Below are positions 55,101 through 64,000 of a stretch of DNA of 64,000 bases, one piece after another. The notes below the pieces were generated by a model, which was not told the DNA's origin, did not search any database, and saw nothing but the letters and a program-made list of their open reading frames with translations. The position numbers were made by a program, and so were the translations under genes. Position 1 is the first letter of the stretch, and every line of letters starts with the position of its first letter. Source of the stretch: Mesocentrotus franciscanus. Its lineage: Eukaryota; Echinodermata; Echinoidea; Camarodonta; Strongylocentrotidae. Where the stretch lies: assembly GCA_037976565.1 (NCBI GenBank), contig CP137679.1, positions 12,282,651 through 12,346,650 on the forward strand, in the 5' to 3' direction.

Positions 55101-58100
55101 ACCAATGCCGCTTTGGATGACATCATCTGCCATTGTTCTGCAGGTATGCATGCTGTCCATCCGACATTTCCTCAGGGGACATTTGCTTCAGGCTCTGTAT
55201 AGAAGAAGGAAAAGGGTTTTCAGACCTCAAAACCATCCCAATTATGGCGGAAATTTTTCACTTTTTCACTTTATTTTGAAAGCCATTCTGATTTTGCCCT
55301 TAAAATTTCTACCAAATCGCAATTTTTATATGCCTATATTTTTTTTAGCAACTTGAAAAATAGTGAGGCGCAATTTTTTTACTTAAAAACAAAAATTGTC
55401 TAAGCAAACTCGGTACCAAAGACATGAAAAGATGAAAATTATTTAGAGTAAAAAAGTTGTCTGAATCTTTGACAATGCTGGAACTAAAATATATGGATGT
55501 CATCTGTTGCTATTTATACTTGTATTTGAATGAACAAATAATATTGAATAAATAATGTATCTTTTTTTTTGCATCCTTTTCTTCTGTTTGTGTTTTGTGA
55601 GTAGGTTATGCAGACACTCTGTGTAACGTTGAAATCAATGACTGTGAAGTGAATCCATGCTTGAACGGGGGAACCTGCCAGGACGGCATCAACTCCTTCA
55701 CATGTGATTGCACCAGTACAGGTTACTCGGGAACCCGTTGCGAAACCAACAGCGAGTGCCAGAGCAGCCCTTGCCAGAATGGAGCCGTCTGCTCCGACAC
55801 CAATGGTGGATACTACTGCACCTGCGGCAGGGAACATCGGCCCCAACTGCGAAGACAACCTCTGCTCGTTGACTCCTTGCGAGAACAGTGCCACATGCTC
55901 TGTTAACGAAGGGAATATCACTTGCACGTGTGCTGGAGGATTCGAGGGGATCGCTGCGAAGCGGACATTGACGAATGCTCTTGAGCCATGCCAAAGCGGC
56001 ATATGTCAAGATGGGCCTAACGGGTTTCAGTGTTTTTGCCCTAGTGGCTACATCGGTAATTTGTGCGATATAGAATTAGATGAGTGTGGTCAGGATGATG
56101 TCAATTCATGTCTGAACGGCGCAACTTGCATGGACCTACCCATAGGCCACTCTTGCACTTGCGTTCGGGCTACACCGATGCCGCCTGCGGGACGGATATT
56201 GACGTGTTCGAGTTCTCCGTGCTCCAACAACGCTACTTGCGTGGATGAGGTCAACCAATACAGATGCGAGTGCGCGCCAGGCTTCAACGGGACCAAGTGC
56301 GAGATCAACATCGGCAGTGCGCATCAAACCCTTGCCGAAATGGTGGAGTCTGCACAGGCGAAGTGAATGGGTGAGTAAACTACATTTAAACCAACTATAC
56401 AGAATTCAATAGTTTATATTGACTTTGTGTTGTTTAGCAATCTTCTGTATGAAAGCATTCCTTAATTCTTCTTACTAAGGTTTAAAAGCAAAGCATAGTT
56501 TGGGCAAAGATTTTCATAAAAAGCCTTGTAGTATTAAAGAATTTTCTTACTCAAATTAGAGCATGCAGAGGCCACATGTACGTATCTGTACCAAATACCT
56601 TTTTCACTGAGTCATAGAATTTATATTTGTATATATACACTGTATATATTTTTATATAATTTATATATATTTGTAGAAAGTTGTGTCTCTACATGCAGTT
56701 TACATATTTGCTCAAACGATAGGTTTAGCAATATTGAAATGGTAAAACTCCTACAAAAAAGGGCTCCTACGAACCACAAATTAAGTTGAAATTACGCAGC
56801 AAATGTGCTCCAAATAAACATTTAAAAAAGAAATCCAAACTATGTTGTGCCTTTAAGCTATATATATGTTATGTTTGTGGGTTTGCATGTGGGTATTTCT
56901 TGGTGGTCGAGAATTCATATCTTTTCATTTACTGAGGGTTATTTCTCAAGCATTACACCAGACTCATCTTCTTTTTTTTTTAGTACTGCACCTCTTTCCC
57001 ATATTGAAAAGATATTCAATAAATATACATTGTAATCCGTATAATAAAGATATCTCTATTTAACTGCAGACACATAACTTTCACTCATTTTAAATTCCTT
57101 CACATTTCATAGCAATGTTTATACATCTGATATAAAATTTTCATAAATTACAAATTTCAAATTGTATTTGATACATTTATTAATTCCATTAATTTGTTCC
57201 CTTTTGGACCACTCAAAATCACAAACAAGTCAGTTTCTGTCATTGGCAGCCATTTCCCCTAATGCAAAATTAAACCAGTCATTTTCATACAATTAAAAAA
57301 AAAGTTATCTTCCGAAAATAACATTTATGTATTGAGACATTTCATATCATATTCATGTCATTTTTATGGGGAAATACCATTTTTCCTTTTCCCCATGTTT
57401 GAACAAAAAAAGAAGCAACAGAAGAAAAAAAAAGAAAAAAAAAAAACCACTTTCTTTACCGAGGTCAGTAATTATCAGAATTCATGATTTTTGGGGTCTC
57501 CCTAGGATCCATTTGGCACAATTGCTTCATCTCCTTTTGAAAGTAAAATTTGCACATTTTTATCTCTTCTGATCTCAGTATTTTTTGTTTGTTTACCCAT
57601 TAGATGTATACAGATTATTTTGGTTTACAATTTTCCTTAGACTCTAGTCAGGCCCTCTTGGTCTTACAGTTCATTGGGTTCTAGCATATTCACCACAATT
57701 TTATTATGTATCTCTTGGTGATGTAGTGTGCTGTTTTGTCATTACCTACCTATCTACATGTACATCTGCATCTACATCTTTTCATTGATCTTTCATTTTA
57801 TCGCTGGTGTATGCGTTTCATTTTCTTGCCTTGATCACTTTCATGCAGCAATTATCGACCTGGGTAAGTTCACACTTTCGAATCTCTGCGCCTCCTTCCC
57901 TTTGCCTGTCCCCTTTAAAGTGAACCTCCAGACTATGTTTTGCTCTCAGATTTTGCATACATGTACATGTTCAAATACACTCTCAAAAAGCACAAGGCGC
58001 TTCATGAGTAGACTAGTCAATGCACCTGCACAGGCTTACAGAATAGTAGGGTGGACACATAGCCCAAGTCCGCCATGGGCTCCACGTGTGCCCTATTTAT

Positions 58101-61100
58101 GTTATCCTTTATTTCTTTATACATGTACTTCTTGGCCATTAAACCATGGAATGCCAGGTTAATTTTTGTTGCAGTTGATTTTTGGTTTGAACGATTTGGA
58201 CCCCTTTACAAATTGGCCATATCTGCCATGTTAAGCCATGCCACTTCAAGACAAAGGCCATATAATGCCAAGAATGACCAGGTATTACAGTACCGGTATA
58301 CCAATGATGCACAGGTTTGAGTTGGTCGGTAGAATTGTGTGCACAAGGTACCTTTTAATGGTTTTAGACTGAATTCAAAGGTACCGCGAGCACACAATTC
58401 CACTGACCCACAAATTAAACCTGTGCATCATGTGTTTTATAAAATGGGGCAAAAAAAAATCTTCAAAAATACAATGTTATTCCACAGATTTACCGGCTGC
58501 ATGGCAAAATCATGCTTCCGGTAATTACGGATGCATGGTTTTGCCATAGCCATGCATCTGGTAATTACCGGAAAGCATGATTTTTAAATTTGCATAATTT
58601 GACTGATTGTTAGTGCAATGGATATGAAACTAACAAAAAAAAAAAAGAAAAAAATTTGTTAGTGCAATGGATGAAACCAATCATATGGACCTATTTTTGT
58701 GACCTTAACCACTTCAAATAAAATTGGTTTTGGCTGTATGACTTTGTGAATAACCAAAGCTTAAATGGCTTTAAAGCACATTTTCATAATTTCTCCTTTT
58801 TTTTTATTGTGCTGTGTTACGCATGTTTTTAATTAAATTTTTGAAATATTAACATAATTGGATGAAACTGTTGTATGCTTAGGTGTAGTTTTGCACGATT
58901 GCATTACAGTGTATGTTGTAATCAAGTTTACTGTACATGTATTTGCATGTACATGTATAATGATCCCTTGGCTACCATTACGGATCTATGCACATGATAC
59001 ATACATGTATCTAGTTACATTGCTTCTTTGTGAGAAATGCTTTACAAATTTTATTTTTATAGAATCATGGAAGACATACATGTACAGTATGTTAAAAAAA
59101 TTGAGCTTTACATGTACNNNNNNNNNNNNNNNNNNNNNNNNNNNNNNNNNNNNNNNNNNNNNNNNNNNNNNNNNNNNNNNNNNNNNNNNNNNNNNNNNNN
59201 NNNNNNNNNNNNNNNNNNNNNNNNNNNNNNNNNNNNNNNNNNNNNNNNNNNNNNNNNNNNNNNNNNNNNNNNNNNNNNNNNNNNNNNNNNNNNNNNNNNN
59301 NNNNNNNNNNNNNNNNNNNNNNNNNNNNNNNNNNNNNNNNNNNNNNNNNNNNNNNNNNNNNNNNNNNNNNNNNNNNNNNNNNNNNNNNNNNNNNNNNNNN
59401 NNNNNNNNNNNNNNNNNNNNNNNNNNNNNNNNNNNNNNNNNNNNNNNNNNNNNNNNNNNNNNNNNNNNNNNNNNNNNNNNNNNNNNNNNNNNNNNNNNNN
59501 NNNNNNNNNNNNNNNNNNNNNNNNNNNNNNNNNNNNNNNNNNNNNNNNNNNNNNNNNNNNNNNNNNNNNNNNNNNNNNNNNNNNNNNNNNNNNNNNNNNN
59601 NNNNNNNNNNNNNNNNNATTGAGCTTTACATGTACACTATTTATTCAAAGTAATGCTGTATTATCTGATATTTTTGAATGAGATAACTTTCTTTGAAAAC
59701 TGCATGGTAGTCCTGTGCCCTGGCCTGTTTCATAAAAAATATGATCACTAACAAATGTTAAATATCTATGACAAATTGCTCTCAGCCAATGAGCCAATCA
59801 AATGCTACGATTTCAGAAGCTTAGTTATTGTAACTTGTTATTGATAGAAATTTATGAAACAAGGCCCTGGTGCGCAACCAATGAAATATCCCCTTGAAAG
59901 AAAGTCTTACTCCTAGAACGTTGGCACTAATATTCCTCTACATTACCAGATATTGAAATGTCATACATGTTTGTTCTTCACATCAGTGCTTTGTTCACAT
60001 TTTCCCTTGCTTTCATTTTCCTCAATGTCATTCTTCTTTAATAATCCAACCCCTCTTCAAAAGGGATTTGTCATTGACAGTGTACATTTGTTTTCTGTTC
60101 TTGTGCAGGTATGTATGTGACTGCTCTGACACTGGGTTTGATGGACCTCAGTGCACCAACAACATCGATGACTGTGCCTCCAACCCCTGCCAAAATGAAG
60201 GGACCTGCATGGACGGGATCAAGTTCTACAACTGTTCCTGTTACCTTGGCTATGAAGGCATCGATTGTGAGATTGATATCAATGAATGCTCACCATCCCC
60301 TTGCCTAAATGGGGCTACGTGTCTTCAGTTGTCCGATCAGTCTCTTTATCTGCCAGGAAACCAGTATAGTGATTATGTTCCGGATGTCTTCAGTTATGCT
60401 AATGCCAGTGGTTATGTCTGTGTCTGTCCAGCTGGGTTTGAAGGGGTGGACTGTGAGGTGAACATTGATGAATGCGCATCAGGTCCTTGCGCCAATGGTG
60501 CAACCTGTAATGATGGGGTGAACCGGTTTGACTGTGAGTGCGCGAATGGTTACGATGGAGACTTCTGCGGAAACGACATTGATGAATGTGCATCCAGCCC
60601 TTGCTTAAATGGAGCGACTTGTCAAGATTCCGTCGGTGCATTTTCTTGTCGCTGTCCGGAAGGGTACGGGGATACAAGGTGTGATGTGGAGCTGACAGCC
60701 TGCATTGACAATACACAGTGCCTGAATGGGGCATCGTGCAACCCGTACTACAGCGAAGGAGCTCATGGTTTCTCCTGCACCTGCCCACCAGGATATGCAG
60801 GAGAGTTCTGCGCTGAGGACACATCAGCTAGCTTCTATGGCACTGACCAATATCTTGAGTATACTTTTCCATCAGCTCTCCCTTTTCAGTTCTCCTTCTC
60901 ATTTTCCACTACGATCCCCAGTGGGCACTTGCTTCAATCCTTCTCCTTTGGCGACTCATTGACAGTTGAAATGGTGGATGGTTCTCTGTTTGTGACTTCC
61001 CTTGAGGATGCATCAGAGGAATCTGTGACCATCAGAGGTCTTGGTTCTGATCTTGATGATGGAGAGTGGCATGACGTTGAAATAAATCTTATCAACTCTG

Positions 61101-64000
61101 ACTCAGGCTCAGGCTTTATTGAGGCAAATGTGACATCAGCCAACTGTCAGAACAACATCTGCAGCGAGATAGGCACCTTTAACTCCACACTGGCTCCCTT
61201 CAGCATTGTCTATTTTGGCCATGTGCCTTCAAATTACGCGGGACCTGTTCCCAACAATGCCTACACTGGATGCATGAGGGATGTAAAGCAGACGTCATCA
61301 GATGATTTTATCATGCCCACAAATGCTGCTGTACACGCAGTGAAGGGCTGTTCCAGGACACCACAGTGCGACCCCGACCCTTGCAATGGACAAGGAGCAT
61401 GTACAGATCTCTGGTGGACTTATACTTGCCAATGTCAGCTTGGATACACTGGTCCAAGTTGTGCAACAAGTGAGTACATATCCACATTATGATGAACGTA
61501 GGAAATGGACAAGCCTATCAGATACATGGTGAAGCATGGGTAGAATGACCATGTGTACTTGAACTAGACACATTTAGACCTTTTTATGTTTGTGTGGAAA
61601 ATATGAATACAGGGACAGATTTTCTACAGGTACATGTAGTTGCCAGGTTTTATTCTGTTTGGTTATTTGCTATTAAGGATAACATTATTTCAGCCTGTAG
61701 GATGTGTATCAATGTTAGATTGACACTTTTGGGGATACTGATCTATTAGAATGGAACTCTTTCCGTGTAGGGTTTGAATGCCAATGGCTCAATTGATTTT
61801 TTGCCCATACAGGTATATATATTAAATAATAAGAAATATCCCTTTATGATTGCAGTTATTGTCTAGGTTTTACAATTGACTGATCAAGAAAAAGGCATTT
61901 CTGAATCTTAGTTCACAAACTAATGTAGAATCACTCTTTCTATTTTGCTTTCATCCAGACTGTTTTGCCGAATCTAAGACAAATATTTTTTCATTCCCTG
62001 ACCTGTAAATCATCCTGTGAAATCAATCCTTAAGTAAGATATGTTTAAGTTACCATTTCCTCAATGAATAAAAAAATAAAATAATGAGCCAAACTTGTCT
62101 TTCTTCTTTTCTGCATAAAGAATATTAGCACACCCTACCCTGTCTGTTTGACCCCCTTTTTTTAGGGATGTTAGAAAGTAATATGGAGAATAAGTCGGGG
62201 GGGGGGAATGTCAAGAAGTAGCTAGTTTTTATACTGGAATGGAGGATAACAATATGGAAGAAGATAATCTTTGTGTGTATTTCTTTTATAACCAAGGCTT
62301 TGTGCAGGGAACTTTCAGCTTTGAGGACACTACAAGCTACGCCATGTTTGATACCTCAGGATATCCCCTCTCCCAATCGGAGAACACCATCAGACTCATA
62401 TTCCGCACCAGGGAACAGGATGGACTTCTCCTTTACACGGGTGCAGGACAGGACTTCATCGTACTTGCGATAGACAACAGCTCTGTCATTGCTGACGTTT
62501 CCTTTGACGGTATCACTAGAAGCCTCAGGGTATTTGATTCTGTCTCCGATGGGAGGTACCATTCTCTAGAGTTTATCCGACAATCAACCAACATGACCCT
62601 CACTCTGGACTCATCCTTGCCTCAGACGGAAGTGCTTGCAAGCAGCAGTGAGCCCTCTTTTGACCAGATCTTTGTAGGAGGTGTAGCGGATTTCAACGGT
62701 GTTGGCCTACCTGCAGCAGTTTCAGGCTCCATGTACTTCAAGGGATGTCTCTGGGATGTCAAATACAACAACTACTCCTTGGAGTTCTTCCCCGTGGACA
62801 TTGTAGACTTTCAGATCGACTCCATTCCTGTTGCTACTAACTCCAACGTGATCAGTATGTGCAACAGTGACAATACTTGTGATCCCGAACCCTGCGAAAA
62901 TGTAGGGATCTGCAGCATCACCTGGAATGACTTTGAATGTGATTGCCCCAACGGTTATGGAGGGAAGAACTGCTCGGAGGAAACTATCTGCTCCAGGAAC
63001 CCATGTCCAGGGGGTGCAGACTGTCTTGATAGAGATGACGGATATGAATGTAAGTTCTGTGACCTTTGATGATATTTATACTGTAATTGAATATCTTCAT
63101 TTTGGTTCTGTGCCTTTAGTAGATGAGTGTACTTCAGTTGCTGCTGCCTATTCATACTGCCATGATGTATCAGATAGAAGTCATTATCCAAGATGACAAT
63201 AAAACCACCGAGTTTGTCAAATATGTTTTTTTTGTAAACAAGTAAGGTTCTGTGATATAAAAAGCACAAAGAAAATCAGTGGATACATGTACATATATGA
63301 ACAAAACTCATAAAAGTGACCCTTGAGAAATAACATATAAAGTGTACCAAACACCAAAACATGTTTTGCTCTTGATGTAAGGGGTTCCATGTCGCTATAC
63401 TGTATTCAAAATATAAGCTTCAAATATTACTTCTACAAAGAGATATTGCACTTTACATGCATTCTCAGTGAACCACAAACCATCTTGTTGAGTAGACTAG
63501 TCAACGCATGCATACGCTCTCACATAGAAAAGGGCTCACCCAGAACCCAAGTCTGACTTAGGTTCTGTGTGGGCCCTATATGCGGGGTTCAATATTATCT
63601 TTTATTTTCTTCATACTCTTTAACCCTTGACCTATAGAATGCCATGTAAAGTTTTTTGAGGTTGATTTTATACTTTCTAGCTGTACACACATTTTTTGGG
63701 TCAGGTAATCGGTACACTTTAAGCTGTTGAAGAAAAAGATTTATTCCTGATACCATCTGGCAAAATATTCTCTGCATTGCAGTAATATTCATTGTATTTT
63801 CTCACTTCTTAAAGGTCTTACGCCAGCGACATTCAGTGGTTCTGGAAGCATGATAAAGTACAACAATAGCCTCAACACTACAAGGGAACTCAGCACCATA
63901 ACCTTCAGACTTCAGACACGTAGAGATGTGGGCTTAATACTGCATTCCTCCAACGATGTCCTAGGGTACTTCATCACCATAGACATTCAGGATTCCAAAC
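36499..64000 (+). CDS. crb: Crumbs (CRB) apical polarity protein, 5' part (8 exons, runs off the right edge)
   Basis: Crumbs is a type I membrane protein that organises the apical domain and zonula adherens of epithelia through its short cytoplasmic tail. Exons: 36499-36553, 52439-52963, 53307-53429, 54925-55143, 55605-56370, 60109-61469, 62297-63049, 63815-64000+; phase 1 at all junctions except exon 5/6 (phase 2). Domain order: signal peptide, LamG-like domain starting [10 protein letters not shown] with [12 protein letters not shown] and GFTGCM, 15 EGF repeats (many calcium-binding DxDEC type), LamG, EGF with [13 protein letters not shown], LamG, EGF, then a half-EGF (GYEC) running into another LamG. 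The alternation of LamG and EGF with DLW and GYEC junctions, and an N-terminal LamG with YFNG/FRSCRGGE-like motifs as in Drosophila Crumbs, identify the family. Exon 5 has six apparent small deletions. The transmembrane and ERLI-type tail are not in the window. Confidence 0.9.
38160..38205 (+). repeat. (ACATGT)n hexamer array
   Basis: About six units of the palindromic hexamer in crb intron 1, the longest run of the TACATGTA motif that pervades the window. Confidence 0.9.
39151..39301 (+). mobile_element. GGGCCCTGTTTCATAAAAC MITE, copy 1
   Basis: Left GGGCACTGTTTTATAAAAC, right TTGATAACAAGTTTTATGAA..CAGGGCCC: terminal inverted repeats of about 35 bp around a core with CATGGCATCTGATTGGCTGA. 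About 150 bp. Confidence 0.82.
40735..41600 (+). repeat. Three diverged tandem copies of a 250-400 bp unit
   Basis: AGAAAATGAGGGCAAATAAA, AGAAAATGAGTGCTAATAAA and GGAAATGAGTGCTAATAAAA start similar stretches near 40800, 41218 and 41369. ATAAGCAGGTGCTTATCTTT closes copies 1 and 3 at 40960 and 41526. Confidence 0.72.
41639..42031 (-). mobile_element. TTAA-ended MITE, family 1, copy 2
   Basis: TTAAAGGGATTGGGTATC to AATGCCTTTAA, inverted relative to 15659-16051, with the shared interior GATCGCCTGTCTGATTATCA and GGTAAAACCGGTCACTCAAA. Confidence 0.85.
42366..42393 (+). repeat. (GA)n microsatellite
   Basis: About 14 GA units in crb intron 1. Confidence 0.93.
43140..43174 (+). repeat. (TC)n microsatellite
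   Basis: About 17 TC units in crb intron 1; frames on both strands across it are spurious. Confidence 0.95.
44731..44875. mobile_element. 145-bp MITE with TCAGGGATGCCAGTT ends
   Basis: Left TCAGGGATGCCAGTTTTCAG, right AACTGGCATCCCTGA: a perfect 15-bp terminal inverted repeat. Confidence 0.78.
45113..45678. mobile_element. TTAA-ended foldback, family 5
   Basis: Left TTAAAGGGCAATCCAACCTT, right (inverted) TTAAAGGAAAATCCAAACTT, each with outer TTAA; 566 bp. No open frame of note. Confidence 0.72.
45932..46100. mobile_element. 169-bp MITE with AATAGGGACTTTTAGATTT ends
   Basis: The left AATAGGGACTTTTAGATTT is perfectly inverted on the right; the pairing continues through ACGTGGACTGCCACG/CACGTGGCAGTCCAC. 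The centre has two CCTTTTAAGG repeats. Confidence 0.85.
46903..47408. mobile_element. TTAA-ended foldback, family 4
   Basis: Left TTAAAGGTAATGCAAAGTTT, right (inverted) TTAAAGGTATTACAAAGTTT; 506 bp with outer TTAA on both sides. The interior contains an internal palindrome TTTACCGG..CCGGTAAA. Confidence 0.8.
47630..47779 (+). mobile_element. MITE family 6, right-end fragment
   Basis: GCAATATTTCTTTGTAGAAG, GCTCATATTTTGAATATA, GACATGGAACTCCTTA and GGTACACTTTAAAGG, matching the right half of 8394-8874. Confidence 0.62.
49766..50161 (-). mobile_element. TTAA-ended MITE, family 1, copy 3
   Basis: TTAAAGTGACTCGGTGACATT to GATGCCTTTAA, the same interior blocks as the other copies. More diverged at its left end. 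Confidence 0.82.
50589..50825 (-). mobile_element. MITE (ACAATTAACAACT family), copy B
   Basis: AGTTAATAATTAAATTATTCATACCC at one end (first 20: AGTTAATAATTAAATTATTC) and GGGGTATGGTTAATTCAGTT at the other. The interior CCTAATTCAACCAGTCAACC is the complement of the 10666-10894 core. Confidence 0.7.
51021..51734. mobile_element. Inverted-repeat element with GTGTATAAGACGCACC ends
   Basis: Left TACCGTAAATCTGTGTATAA then GACGCACC; the right end is its inverse (GGTGCGTCTTATACACAGAG then ATTTACGGTA), about 28 bp. The first arm is repeated internally as a hairpin (GGGTGCGTCTTATACACGGA at 51080). No transposase. Confidence 0.8.
51284..51537 (+). repeat. 51-bp minisatellite, 5 copies
   Basis: ATGTTCATTATTCTGATACT starts at 51284, 51335, 51386, 51437 and 51488. 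Copies are nearly identical. It lies inside the 51021-51734 element. Confidence 0.95.
52439..52963 (+). CDS. crb: crb exon 2: rest of signal peptide and N-terminal LamG-like domain
   Basis: 525 nt, phase 1 to 1. [67 protein letters not shown] and WGVCPLD follow the order of the N-terminal LamG-like domain of Drosophila Crumbs. Two Asn-X-Ser/Thr sites (NGT, NET). Confidence 0.9.
53307..53429 (+). CDS. crb: crb exon 3: EGF repeat 1
   Basis: [20 protein letters not shown] then [15 protein letters not shown]: one complete six-cysteine EGF repeat in a single phase 1-1 exon. Confidence 0.9.
   Translation, partial: DLKTLVPVNRVSTMEYAAVTVSDSPASALQDSTAPPVKVI
53755..54048 (+). mobile_element. tRNA-derived SINE
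   Basis: The head GGTGTCGTGGTCTAGTGGAT has an A-box-like TGGTCTAGTGG; GGTTAGCAGTTGAGTCCC approximates the B box. The body CTACATTTGCCACACTCCAC recurs at 19615-19760. It ends in ATTATT repeats. In crb intron 3. Confidence 0.75.
54169..54565 (+). mobile_element. TTAA-ended MITE, family 1, copy 4
   Basis: TTAAAAGGCATTGTTTAGCA to CCCAATCCCTTTAA. In crb intron 3, only 55 bp from the GGGCCC MITE at 54620. Confidence 0.84.
54620..54775 (+). mobile_element. GGGCCCTGTTTCATAAAAC MITE, copy 2
   Basis: Same orientation as copy 1; the best-preserved termini: GGGCCCTGTTTCATAAAACT and TTTTATGAAACGGGGGCC. In crb intron 3. Confidence 0.85.
54925..55143 (+). CDS. crb: crb exon 4: EGF repeats 2 and 3 (start)
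   Basis: [20 protein letters not shown], then [20 protein letters not shown] and HCSA. EGF 3 is completed by GYADTLC at the start of exon 5. Donor GTATGC. Confidence 0.88.
55605..56370 (+). CDS. crb: crb exon 5: EGF repeats 3 (end) to 10 (start), with six apparent frame breaks
   Basis: Conserved EGF sequence continues through the whole 766 nt but alternates between two frames, changing at about 55826, 55948, 55982, 56163, 56204 and 56313. EGF spacing implies losses of 2, 1, 2, 1, 2 and 1 bases, 9 in all, so entry and exit phases still fit: it starts GYADTLC and ends [13 protein letters not shown], which joins YVCDC in exon 6 to complete an EGF. No single frame encodes the product as written. 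Sequencing or consensus error is the likeliest cause. Confidence 0.82.
58010..58165 (+). mobile_element. MITE family 6, internal fragment
   Basis: GACTAGTCAATGCACCTGC, GCCCAAGTC, GGAATGCCAGGTTAATTTTT and GTTGATTTTTGG align with 63490-63670 and with the complement of 8540-8620. Confidence 0.5.
58315..58431. mobile_element. 117-bp foldback
   Basis: Left TGATGCACAGGTTTGAGTTG, right (inverted) TGATGCACAGGTTTAATTTG; the pairing continues through GAATTGTGTGC and AAGGTACC. Confidence 0.72.
58507..58585. repeat. Inverted repeat/hairpin
   Basis: AAAATCATGCTTCCGGTAAT is mirrored by ATTACCGGAAAGCATGATTT, with a second nested palindrome ATGCATGG/CCATGCAT. Confidence 0.8.
59118..59617. other. Assembly gap of exactly 500 N
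   Basis: The gap is a round 500 bases and is bordered on both sides by ATTGAGCTTTACATGTAC. It lies in crb intron 5. The EGF repeat split between exons 5 and 6 joins cleanly, so no exon is required inside it. Confidence 0.98.
59722..59867 (-). mobile_element. GGGCCCTGTTTCATAAAAC MITE, copy 3
   Basis: Opposite orientation by its core (TCAGCCAATGAGCCAATCAA). Ends GGCCTGTTTCATAAAA and TTTATGAAACAAGGCCC. In crb intron 5, right of the N gap. Confidence 0.8.
60109..61469 (+). CDS. crb: crb exon 6: EGF 10 (end) to 15, LamG 2, EGF 16
   Basis: 1361 nt. Calcium-binding EGFs ([40 protein letters not shown]), one with a 25-residue insertion ([20 protein letters not shown]), then LamG ([20 protein letters not shown] … AYTGCMRDV) and an EGF with [20 protein letters not shown]. 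Exits phase 1. Confidence 0.93.
62297..63049 (+). CDS. crb: crb exon 7: LamG 3, EGF 17, half-EGF
   Basis: [46 protein letters not shown] and FKGCLWDV mark a LamG domain; [20 protein letters not shown] is an [18 protein letters not shown] leads into the next LamG, a Crumbs-type junction. Confidence 0.92.
63336..63723 (+). mobile_element. MITE family 6, full-length-like copy
   Basis: Left ATAAAGTGTACCAAACACC, right GGTAATCGGTACACTTTAAG; the interior shares GGGTTCCATGTCGCTAT and CTAGCTGTACAC with the other copies. In crb intron 7. Confidence 0.62.
63815..64000 (+). CDS. crb: crb exon 8 (partial): LamG 4 start
   Basis: After acceptor [57 protein letters not shown]. Open to the window edge. Confidence 0.88.

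Noticed and set aside
55514..56009. Long minus-strand frames opposite crb exon 5
   Set aside because: Antisense shadows of GC-rich EGF-coding sequence; the plus strand has the cysteine pattern.
58858..59681. Two long frames around 59118-59617
   Set aside because: They run through the 500-N gap, so their length is an artefact.

Overview
The window is metazoan genomic DNA: AT-rich, intron-rich, with GT-AG introns of 0.2-16 kb, many short foldback transposons and a 500-N scaffold gap. The constant recurrence of the palindrome TACATGTA, the tRNA-derived SINEs and the deuterostome-like proteins suggest an echinoderm, most likely a sea urchin. That assignment is inference. No prokaryotic system, CRISPR array or complete autonomous transposon was seen.

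Three spliced genes carry essentially all the coding content. (1) On the + strand, positions 360-16820 hold the 3' part of a RALGPS1/2 orthologue (Ral guanine-nucleotide exchange factor with a PH domain). There are 11 constitutive exons plus one 36-nt cassette exon, and the N-terminal catalytic exons lie off the left edge. (2) On the - strand, 30798-26991 hold a complete 10-exon gene for a protein-kinase-like protein (about 564 aa: N-terminal Ser/Pro region, coiled coil, 10-residue Pro/Thr repeats, kinase domain). I cannot tie it to a named family. Its last exon has been tandemly duplicated downstream, leaving two broken copies in a 2.9 kb segmental duplication at 23920-26870. (3) On the + strand, 36499 to the right edge holds a crumbs (CRB) orthologue: a signal-peptide exon, a 15.9 kb first intron, an N-terminal LamG-like domain, about 17 EGF repeats and further LamG domains. 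The transmembrane and cytoplasmic parts lie beyond the window. One EGF exon (55605-56370) has six small apparent deletions that alternate between two frames.

The rest is intron and intergenic sequence full of small mobile elements. Several foldback/MITE families end in TTAAAGG (5369, 15659, 19857, 41639, 45113, 46903, 49766, 54169). One copy sits in one arm of a larger foldback whose other arm keeps the empty site, which demonstrates a TTAA target duplication. Other families are GGGCCCTGTTTCATAAAAC MITEs (three copies), CAGTGGC-type foldbacks, a 4 x 140-bp repeat carrying nuclear-receptor DR1 motifs, a 5 x 51-bp minisatellite inside an inverted-repeat element, tRNA-derived SINEs, and a foldback with a tRNA-like loop.

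RALGPS and CRB genes also share chromosome regions in human (RALGPS1/CRB2 on 9q33; RALGPS2/CRB1 on 1q25-q31), so their adjacency here may be ancestral. RALGPS acts in Ral GTPase signalling and Crumbs in epithelial apical polarity. No direct functional coupling is claimed.
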